Below are positions 6,659-13,227 of a stretch of DNA of 64,000 bases, piece after piece. The stretch comes from Roseibium sp. Sym1 (lineage in GTDB: Bacteria; Pseudomonadota; Alphaproteobacteria; Rhizobiales; Stappiaceae). The notes under the pieces are model-generated. The model ran no database searches and was not told where the DNA came from. It worked only from the letters and a program-made list of their open reading frames with translations. Numbering within the stretch: position 1 is the stretch's first letter; each line of letters opens with the position of its first letter. Where the stretch lies: contig NZ_CP114786.1 in the NCBI RefSeq assembly GCF_027359675.1, positions 6,174,501 to 6,238,500 on the forward strand. Direction: 5' to 3'. The translations under genes and the position numbers were made by a program.

Positions 6659-8191
6659 ATGTTGAAAGTTTTTTCCTCTGCAGCCCTGGCCTTGTTTCTT
6701 GCCTCCGGCCCAGTCATGGCGCAAGAGCCGGACAAACCGAACATTCTCGTGATCTGGGGGGATGATGTCGGCATGTGGAACATCTCGGCCTATCACCGCG
6801 GGATGATGTGTTGCGAGACACCGAACATCGACCGCATCGCGGACGAGGGTCTGCTGTTCATGGACCATTATGCGCATGCGTCCTGCACGGCGGGAAGAGC
6901 GGCCTTTATCACGGGCCAGTACCCGATCCGGACAGGCCTTTCGACGGTCGGCCTCCCGGGTGCGCCGCAAGGGCTCCAGCCTGAGGACCCGACCCTCGCC
7001 GAGATGCTGAAACCGCTCGGCTATCGCACCGGGCAATTCGGCAAGAACCACCTCGGCGACCGTGACGAGCATCTGCCGACGGCGCACGGTTTCGATGAAT
7101 TCTTCGGCATCCTCTATCACCTGAACGCCGGCGAATATGTCGAACAGGACGACTATCCCGCAGAGGCATTCGAGGAAGCCGGACTGGCACAACGGGGCGT
7201 TATTCATTCCTTTGCGGCCGACCAGGGAGGCGCGCAGAAAATTGAGGACCTGGGAGGTTTCGGCCAGGAACGTCAGCGCGTGCTTGACCAGGAAGTCCTG
7301 GAAGAAAGCCTCCGGTTCATCCGGGACGCCGTGGCCGCCGACGAACCGTTTTTCGTATGGCACAACACGACACGGATGCATTACCGGACCAATCTGAGCG
7401 AGGAATATGACGGCATCACAGGCACGGGAAGCGTCTATGCCGACGGCATGGTCGAACTTGATGACGATGTCGGCGAATTGCTGGACCTTGTCGACGAACT
7501 GGGCATTGCCGACAACACTGTGGTGATCTTCTCCACCGACAATGGTGCCCCGACAAACAGCTGGCCGGACGGCGGCAACCAGCCTTTCCGCGGCGACAAG
7601 GGTGTCGGCGGCTACGAGGGGGCCTTCAAGGTGCCGGCGATGATACGCTGGCCGAACCTGGTCAAGCCCGGCACCACGACCGGTGAACTTGTCACCATGG
7701 AAGACTGGGTTCCGACCATCATGGCCCAGCTCGGACAGCCGGGCCTCAAGGAGGACCTGCTTGGCGGGACCGAGATCGGCGGCACCGACTACCGCGTCCA
7801 TCTTGACGGTTACGACCAGACACCGGTCCTGACCGGCGAAGGCCCTTCCAATCGCAAGGAGTTCTTCTTCTTCTCGGAAACCACCTTCCACGGATTGCGG
7901 TTCGGCGAATGGAAGTTCCTGTTCACGCAGCAGGACAAGTGGTTCAACGGTGTCCAGGAGCAGATAACGACGCCCCTGATCACACGGCTCGACCTGGATC
8001 CGTTCGAGCGATTCCATGAAAGCAGGGGGTTCGACGAGTGGCAGGAAAACAGGTCCTGGGCGCTCGGCCCGGCGAGCGCCATTGTTGCCCGCTTCTTCTC
8101 GTCGTTCGAAGACTATCCGCCGCGCCAGAAGAGCCTCGATTTCGACACCGAGTCGATCATGGACACCATGATGGATCCCAACGCGCGCTGA
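6659..8191 (+). CDS. Periplasmic arylsulfatase-type sulfatase
   Basis: A 510-residue type I sulfatase with a Sec signal peptide (about residues 1-21, cleaved after VMA). It has the metal-binding DD at 35-36, the formylglycine site C76-T-A-G-R80 (Cys-type, so it needs a formylglycine-generating enzyme) and GKNHLGD, the counterpart of the GKWHLG motif. A late STDNGAPTN segment supplies further metal ligands. The ATG at 6659 follows GGGAG; an upstream in-frame ATG at 6632 would spoil the signal peptide. It hydrolyses sulfate esters; the substrate cannot be read from sequence. The non-canonical CTAGR (instead of CxPSR) is common in bacterial arylsulfatases. It is encoded alone. Confidence 0.9.
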   Translation: MLKVFSSAALALFLASGPVMAQEPDKPNILVIWGDDVGMWNISAYHRGMMCCETPNIDRIADEGLLFMDHYAHASCTAGRAAFITGQYPIRTGLSTVGLPGAPQGLQPEDPTLAEMLKPLGYRTGQFGKNHLGDRDEHLPTAHGFDEFFGILYHLNAGEYVEQDDYPAEAFEEAGLAQRGVIHSFAADQGGAQKIEDLGGFGQERQRVLDQEVLEESLRFIRDAVAADEPFFVWHNTTRMHYRTNLSEEYDGITGTGSVYADGMVELDDDVGELLDLVDELGIADNTVVIFSTDNGAPTNSWPDGGNQPFRGDKGVGGYEGAFKVPAMIRWPNLVKPGTTTGELVTMEDWVPTIMAQLGQPGLKEDLLGGTEIGGTDYRVHLDGYDQTPVLTGEGPSNRKEFFFFSETTFHGLRFGEWKFLFTQQDKWFNGVQEQITTPLITRLDLDPFERFHESRGFDEWQENRSWALGPASAIVARFFSSFEDYPPRQKSLDFDTESIMDTMMDPNAR

Positions 8192-8203
8192 CATCTGCGT
8201 ACC

Positions 8204-8265
8204 TCGTCCCGGGGCAGCCGGCAGCTCTCCGGGACGAAATTCCTGCCGCGTGCTTTCACGGCAGG
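8204..8265. terminator. Tandem hairpins between convergent sulfatase and cyclase genes
   Basis: Two perfect inverted repeats lie in the 173-bp convergent gap: TCGTCCCGG (8204-8212)/CCGGGACGA (8229-8237), and CCTGCCG (8242-8248)/CGGCAGG (8259-8265). Neither has a long U-tract. The position suggests transcription termination or blocking of antisense read-through from both sides. Confidence 0.5.
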
Positions 8266-8364
8266 TCCGGAAGGCGGCGATGCCGCCGTCAAATGTCTGG
8301 CGTCGGTTATTCGCGCCCGCATCCAGCCGCAGGCACCCGCAAGCATGCTCCTGTTGCAACAGCT

Positions 8365-9720
8365 CTACCGGGCGAGAACGACAAGATCGACCGGAGCCCG
8401 CATGCCGACGACCTCTTCCCCCGGGCGGGCCTCGAGGAGCGGAATGTCATAGCCCTGTGCCCGTGCCAGCTCGAAGGTTGTCCTGTCGGTGAGCGCCTTC
8501 GACTGCTGGATCTTGTTGGCATCCTCCAGTTTGGCCGCCCTGTTGACGGCATCACCGATCACCGTGAATTCGAGCCGCCGCTTCGAGCCGATCACCCCGA
8601 CCGTGACCGGTCCGGCCGAGACTGCCGTACCAATGCGCAATTGCTCCGGCCAACCGGCAGACTGGAACCGGTCCTGCGCCTGTTCGGCGCATTCGATCAG
8701 GCGGTTGGCCGCCCTGAGGGCGTCGGCCGCATAGGTCTCGGAAGGATGGACCGCGCCGAAGGTCGCCAGGATACCGTCGCCGAGGAACTTGTCGACGCGC
8801 CCCCCCTCCTCGACGATCACCTCGACCGCAAGGTTCTGATATTCCGCCAGCACGGCCAGAACGGTTTCCGGTGCCAGTGTCGCGGAGGTCGAGGTGAAGG
8901 AGCGGATGTCGGCATAAAGGATTGCCGCATCGCGCTGGCTGCCTTCGCCGGCCTGCAGTTCGGTGTCCGCCCCGGTGATGGACGCGGCGACTTCGGGAGC
9001 AAAGAACCGGCGCAGGTCCATCGCCGCGGCATGATCCTTTGTCGCCTCGAACAGCATCGACCGCCCCCGGTAAAGCGCAACGGACAGGATGATGGTGACG
9101 GCGAGAATGACCATGGTCTTGTCCAGTTCGGCGCCGATCAGGATGGTGTTTCCGGTCAGGTATTCGACATAGTTGCGGGTGACGCGCATGTGGTCCATGT
9201 CCGCGAACACCGCATAGAAGACCAGCCCGAGCCAGCCGGTCACCGCGACAAGGCCGGTGGTCAGGACGAAGCGCGGATCGAAACGGAGCGCTCTCAGTCC
9301 GATGAAGATGAACACATACATCAGCGTGGGCGTCTTCAGGTAGAAGGTCGGGTGCTGGCCATACTGGATGTGGAAGGAAAAGATCAGCCCGACCAGCAGG
9401 CTCATGTCGACCAGGATCGAGATCAGCAGATACCATTGCGGCAGCTCGAAGCGGTAGGACAGCACCAGCCGCATCACGGTGAACAGGAAATAGGCTGCCA
9501 GGGCGTAGGGAACGAAATTGAACCCGGCGGACCCTTCCGCCCGGGGCGCGATGGCATAGAGCGTCGAGAAAAACAGCACGATGCCCAGCTGCACCCAGCC
9601 GATCAGGTGCTCCGAAGAGGCTTCCCGGGCGCGAATGTCGTCCCGGATCCGGTCGGGCAACCCGGCCTCGGGCGGTCCACCGCGCAGGATGTATCTAACA
9701 GAATTCAGAAATGAAGCCAT
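8365..9720 (-). CDS. Membrane-anchored class III adenylate cyclase
   Basis: A 451-residue protein with about five or six hydrophobic helices (residues ~40-58, 68-90, 97-118, 130-170, 202-216) and a C-terminal class III cyclase domain (~262-451). Metal-binding Asp residues are D271 (ADIR) and D315 (GDG). The purine-specifying Lys (K311, VDKFLGDG) and Asp (D390, FTVIGD) predict ATP as substrate. The transition-state Asn is present (N393), while the usual Arg four residues later is Lys (K397). I start at ATG 9718-9720; no clear Shine-Dalgarno sequence is seen, and an upstream in-frame extension to 10116 has no family support. A cyclic-nucleotide-binding protein is encoded 4 kb away. Confidence 0.85.
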   Translation of the reverse strand: MASFLNSVRYILRGGPPEAGLPDRIRDDIRAREASSEHLIGWVQLGIVLFFSTLYAIAPRAEGSAGFNFVPYALAAYFLFTVMRLVLSYRFELPQWYLLISILVDMSLLVGLIFSFHIQYGQHPTFYLKTPTLMYVFIFIGLRALRFDPRFVLTTGLVAVTGWLGLVFYAVFADMDHMRVTRNYVEYLTGNTILIGAELDKTMVILAVTIILSVALYRGRSMLFEATKDHAAAMDLRRFFAPEVAASITGADTELQAGEGSQRDAAILYADIRSFTSTSATLAPETVLAVLAEYQNLAVEVIVEEGGRVDKFLGDGILATFGAVHPSETYAADALRAANRLIECAEQAQDRFQSAGWPEQLRIGTAVSAGPVTVGVIGSKRRLEFTVIGDAVNRAAKLEDANKIQQSKALTDRTTFELARAQGYDIPLLEARPGEEVVGMRAPVDLVVLAR

Positions 9721-9945
9721 CAGGACGCCGATGTCGATGTAAGGACAACCGGAGTTTCCACTCCGGCAAGGCATTGCGCAAGCCGCTCCTCCGGATTGTG
9801 ACCGGTTGTGAGTGGCTGTCGCCGTGAGAGGACATCCCGTCAATGTCCGAAGATCGTGACGCCCGTTCCTTGCCCTGATACAAAAGCCTGTTCCGACTGC
9901 GGCAGAAGGCGTGACGGACAGGCCTTGCGAGGTTCGAGTACCGGT

Positions 9946-10365
9946 ATGAAGTTTTCGGGAAAATGCCTTTGTGGCGCGATTGGCTACGATGCGGATGGAC
10001 CGCCGGTCGTTGTGGCCCAATGTCACTGCGAAGAATGCCGCCGCCTGAGTGGAACCGGCCACTCGATTGGAGCCATGTTCCCCGCCAAAGCGGTCAGGAT
10101 CCACGGCGACCTCCACGAATACAGATACACATCGGCAAAGGGCTCAAAAGTGACCAAAGCGTCCTGCGCGACATGTGGCAGCCCGATATATGGCACGAAT
10201 ACGCGTTCACCCGACTATCTGACTTTGACACTCGGCTCGATGGATGAGGCCGCCGGCCTGGAAGTTCAGGTCGTGGTTTTCGAGCGTGACAAACCGCACT
10301 GGGACCAATTGCCGGAGGACACCGTCTGTTTCGAAACTCAACCGGACTGGCAGCCCGACACCTGA
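9946..10365 (+). CDS. GFA-family (DUF636-type) zinc protein
   Basis: A 139-residue protein with the full set of GFA-family zinc cysteines: C7-x-C9, then C26-H-C28-EE-C31, then C74-AT-C77. Family members bind zinc on a beta-sandwich (Mss4-like) fold. The founding member was named for glutathione-dependent formaldehyde activation, an activity most homologues have not been shown to have, so the physiological substrate is open. The ATG at 9946 is chosen because the family begins directly with the MKFSGKCLCG segment; the frame upstream has no homology pattern. The stop is 5 nt from the convergent luxR-type gene. Confidence 0.85.
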   Translation: MKFSGKCLCGAIGYDADGPPVVVAQCHCEECRRLSGTGHSIGAMFPAKAVRIHGDLHEYRYTSAKGSKVTKASCATCGSPIYGTNTRSPDYLTLTLGSMDEAAGLEVQVVVFERDKPHWDQLPEDTVCFETQPDWQPDT

Positions 10366-10370
10366 CGCGC

Positions 10371-11525
10371 CTAGCTCCGCCAGATCATTTGCTGGTGAAG
10401 CTGTTCCACCTTGCGAACCAGATCGCTCTGGCGACGGCAACCGGTCTTGGACAGTGCGGCCTTGATCTGGTTGCGCGCCGTATGGACACTGATCTGCCTG
10501 TCCTGCGCAATTTCCGCCGGCGTCAGTCCCTCGCGAAGCTTCAGGACCGTCACCGTCTCGGCCAGGCTCAGACCAAGCAATCGCTGAACGTGATCCTTGA
10601 GCGACGCACGGTTCTTTTCCGGCTTGAGCGCCACGAGCACCGCAGAAATGGACTTGTCCATAAAGGCACCAAAAGGCGTGCGGTCGAGGTCCGCAAGGCG
10701 CACGCCCATAGTACGGCAGGTCCACTTATGGCCTTCCTCGTCCTCAAGGCTCCAGTTCTTGAAGATGCCTTCTCCCTTCGCCTGAAAGCGGGTGAAGGCG
10801 GCGAACTCTCTCTGCGTCTCCTCGGACCGGAACCGGACGCGCCGCCCGAAGCCGTTACCGATGAGTGTTCCCTTGTCCAGCAGCGCTTGCGCTTGCCCGC
10901 AGGCAAAGTGGATCGTCATCGCCGGATCGACCACCATGATCGCGGTGCCGGACCCAAGCAGATGCTGTTCGGCGGCCCATTTCTCGAACGAGAGCCCGGA
11001 AATCGTCCGGTTGATTTCCAGGGACTGGCGAATGATCGGCGCGAGATCGTCACACAACCGCAGCCAGTCGGCCTCGTATTTGTCGCGATCCCTCGCCCGC
11101 ATGTTGCCGCCGAGCAGGAACATGCGGTCCGCATCATAGGCGAGCATGCAGCCGCCGCCGCCGGTTATGTCTTCCAGCGGCGCGAGAAGGTCGGCATAGA
11201 ACTGCGTCTTCTTCAGGGTGGCCGGCGGGCAAAGCTGGAACGTGGAAATGACGTCCCCGACCGCACATCTCGAAAAATTCTCAGCAAACGGGTTCTTGTC
11301 GGCGTAGTGGGTTTCGTAGAGCTCCAGGATCTGCGGATCGTAGCCGGACGAACAGGCAAGCGGCGCTGCCCTGGTGAGCTGATCATAGCCGATCAGCTGT
11401 GTGCAAACGCGCGTTCCGAGAACCTGTGCAAGCTCATCGAGAAACACCTGCCACTGGTTTGGATCCAGTGCAGCGGAGACCGCAAGGCTCGACAAATGAA
11501 CATATTTTCCCGCATCAACAACCAC
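10371..11525 (-). CDS. LuxR-type transcriptional regulator with PAS-like sensor region
   Basis: A 384-residue regulator. The last ~65 residues form a LuxR/GerE helix-turn-helix (LSLAETVTVLKLREGLTPAEIAQDRQISVHTARNQIKAAL). The first ~300 residues are a sensor region without transmembrane segments; a PAS-like fold is likely in the middle (GTAIMVVDPAMTIHFACGQAQALLDKG). There is no receiver aspartate pattern or autoinducer-binding signature that I recognise. The start at 11525 is followed by a plausible amphipathic helix. The AT-containing upstream region has small palindromes such as GTCCATTTGGAC (11610-11621), possible operators. Ligand and targets are unknown. Confidence 0.82.
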   Translation of the reverse strand: MVVDAGKYVHLSSLAVSAALDPNQWQVFLDELAQVLGTRVCTQLIGYDQLTRAAPLACSSGYDPQILELYETHYADKNPFAENFSRCAVGDVISTFQLCPPATLKKTQFYADLLAPLEDITGGGGCMLAYDADRMFLLGGNMRARDRDKYEADWLRLCDDLAPIIRQSLEINRTISGLSFEKWAAEQHLLGSGTAIMVVDPAMTIHFACGQAQALLDKGTLIGNGFGRRVRFRSEETQREFAAFTRFQAKGEGIFKNWSLEDEEGHKWTCRTMGVRLADLDRTPFGAFMDKSISAVLVALKPEKNRASLKDHVQRLLGLSLAETVTVLKLREGLTPAEIAQDRQISVHTARNQIKAALSKTGCRRQSDLVRKVEQLHQQMIWRS

Positions 11526-11834
11526 GCCACCCCCAAGCGAACCCTGTTGTTTTTTACAATACCGCTAGACAATCCGGTGGCCGACACCGAGAAATCGCAA
11601 CAATTTAGTCCATTTGGACCATGCACTTAATGCATACACCCTGTAAACAACTATTGATCGTATCTGACGTTCAGGCGCGCCCGAATTTCAAGTCGCACCT
11701 GACCGTTTACCGGGTGCGCTTCAGGAATACCCGCATTCCTGCATCCGGCGTATGATCTTTTTTTAAACTATAGTGTTTTTTGGGCGGCCGTTTGGGCCGC
11801 CCATTTTTTTAAATAGTCTTGCCGCTCACACAAT
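11526..11834. other. 309-bp intergenic region with a plus-strand intrinsic terminator; possible small RNA
   Basis: The region separates two leftward genes. It contains the upstream region of the luxR-type gene and, at 11781-11810, a classic intrinsic terminator that works only for rightward transcription, although no protein-coding gene reads rightward into it. A small RNA starting somewhere in 11560-11720 would explain it. No promoter can be assigned with confidence. Confidence 0.35.
11781..11810 (+). terminator. Orphan rho-independent terminator (plus strand)
   Basis: Perfect 9-bp GC-rich stem TGGGCGGCC (11781-11789)/GGCCGCCCA (11795-11803) with a 5-nt loop, followed directly by seven Ts on the plus strand. 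On the minus strand the hairpin is followed by AAAAAACAC, so it is not a good terminator for the leftward MBL-fold gene. Confidence 0.75.
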
Positions 11835-12659
11835 TCAGGGACGCAGCACCATGCCTTCACTTGCAACCAGCGTGCCCGGATAGGCAGATTGCGCCGCAAG
11901 GCCGATTTCATCCAATTCGTCATCGGACCGCCTCGGGTCATGATGAAACAGGACCGGTGTCCTGACGTTTCCTTCCCTGGCCAGCTGAACAGCCTTCTGC
12001 CAGGTCGAGTGCCCCCAGCCCTTATAGCTTTGGTACTCGTCGTCCGTGAACATGGCGTCATAGATCATGACATCGGTGTTCATGACGAAACCGGGAAGTG
12101 CGGCGTCGATGTCCGGGTCGCCGTGCTCGTGATCCGTGATGATACAGATCGATTTGTCCCTGAATTCAAACCTGTAGCCACAAGCCCCGCCCGGATGGTT
12201 GAGCTTGATGGTGCGGATGACGAGGTCGTCGGTGCGCGGGATCTGCTCACCGGCGGCAAAGGATTTGAACTCGACCGCCTTGAGGGTCTTGGCGGCAACC
12301 GGAAAGATCGGCGGTGACATGATCCGGCTGACAATTTCAACCAGGTTGGTTTCGTCCTGAAAATGCCCGGCCCATGCCGTTACCTCGAAACTCGGATCAT
12401 AGGCAGGCTTGAAAAAAGGCAGGCCACAAATGTGGTCGAGATGCGTATGCGTGAACAGGAGATCGAAACGGCGCGTGTCGCACTTGCAGATTTCCATGCC
12501 GAGGTTTCGGGCACCGGAGCCGCAGTCCACGAGAACGAGCGCATCTCCGGCGCGGATCTCGAAACAGGAGGTTTCGCCACCATAGCGGAGCGTGCTCGAC
12601 CCAGGTGTCGGTGTGGATCCTCTGACGCCCCAGCAACGAAGCGAAAATTCCTCGGTCAC
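11835..12659 (-). CDS. MBL-fold hydrolase, COG1235/phosphodiesterase-like
   Basis: A 274-residue metallo-beta-lactamase-fold protein. The N-terminal WGVRGSTPTPG..TLRYGGETSC block is characteristic of COG1235-type hydrolases (relatives of PhnP and class II cyclic-nucleotide phosphodiesterases). The metal motif is H71-T-H73-L-D75-H76; further ligands include TDHEHGDPD and the late LFHHDP. No signal peptide, so cytoplasmic. It is the third gene of a unit with an ABC exporter and a cyclic-nucleotide-binding protein (10-nt gap to the latter). A role in hydrolysing a cyclic nucleotide or a cyclic phosphate on the exported molecule is inference from neighbours and family. Confidence 0.85.
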   Translation of the reverse strand: MTEEFSLRCWGVRGSTPTPGSSTLRYGGETSCFEIRAGDALVLVDCGSGARNLGMEICKCDTRRFDLLFTHTHLDHICGLPFFKPAYDPSFEVTAWAGHFQDETNLVEIVSRIMSPPIFPVAAKTLKAVEFKSFAAGEQIPRTDDLVIRTIKLNHPGGACGYRFEFRDKSICIITDHEHGDPDIDAALPGFVMNTDVMIYDAMFTDDEYQSYKGWGHSTWQKAVQLAREGNVRTPVLFHHDPRRSDDELDEIGLAAQSAYPGTLVASEGMVLRP

Positions 12660-12669
12660 GTGTTACTCC

Positions 12670-13128
12670 TCAGCCGGCGCCGGCACCGCGGCGCGCATCG
12701 GCCAGATCTCGGGTTGTCCGTTCGAGCCTCAAGGCCAATGTCCGCATCACCTCAAGTGAGATATCCGGAAATTCTTTCAAGAGTTTCAAGAAATCGTCTT
12801 TCGATACAGTCAAAACATCCATATTGGTTGCAGCAACAAGTGTCGCGGTTCTTGGTACGTCGCACAAAATCGCAATTTCGCCAACGATTGAATTTTCAGA
12901 AACCTGGGCGACCTTCTTTTCTCCTTCCGGCGTTTCGACCAGAACATCCGCGTCCCCCGACAGGATGATGAAGGCGCAATCCCCTTCTTCCCCCTGCGAG
13001 CACAGGCGCTCGCCCGCAGGATACTCGGTGCGGTCGCTGATAAAGGCCAGCAGACGCAGCTTTGTCTCGTCGATGCCATGGAAAAGCGGCACCTTCCGGA
13101 GTGCCTCGACTTCGGCTTCTAGGGTCAT
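12670..13128 (-). CDS. Stand-alone cyclic-nucleotide-binding domain protein
   Basis: A 152-residue protein that is essentially one CRP/PKA-type cNMP-binding domain (about 15-125) with a C-terminal helix (about 115-145). There is no DNA-binding domain, so it is not a CRP-like transcription factor. The phosphate-binding cassette is intact: VGEIAILCDVPRTATLVA with the key Glu (E84) and Arg (R93), so cAMP or cGMP binding is plausible. The ATG at 13126-13128 follows GGGAGG and begins the domain correctly; a longer in-frame start at 13203 is not needed. It lies between the ABC exporter and the MBL hydrolase, suggesting that it gates or senses for them. Confidence 0.88.
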   Translation of the reverse strand: MTLEAEVEALRKVPLFHGIDETKLRLLAFISDRTEYPAGERLCSQGEEGDCAFIILSGDADVLVETPEGEKKVAQVSENSIVGEIAILCDVPRTATLVAATNMDVLTVSKDDFLKLLKEFPDISLEVMRTLALRLERTTRDLADARRGAGAG

Positions 13129-13227
13129 GCCGACCTCCCGGTTCCGTTCTTGCCACGCACTGCCGCGTCCGTCATGCCGGAGCACGGAAAGCTGCACGGC
13201 CACCCGCTTGTCCTCACCGCCATCTTT

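Noticed and set aside
6605..8359. Long open frame on the minus strand over the sulfatase gene
   Set aside because: Shadow of a strong sulfatase; no ribosome-binding site or recognisable domain.
8038..9714. Plus-strand open frame over the membrane cyclase
   Set aside because: Antisense of a cyclase with all catalytic residues; no domain in the translation.
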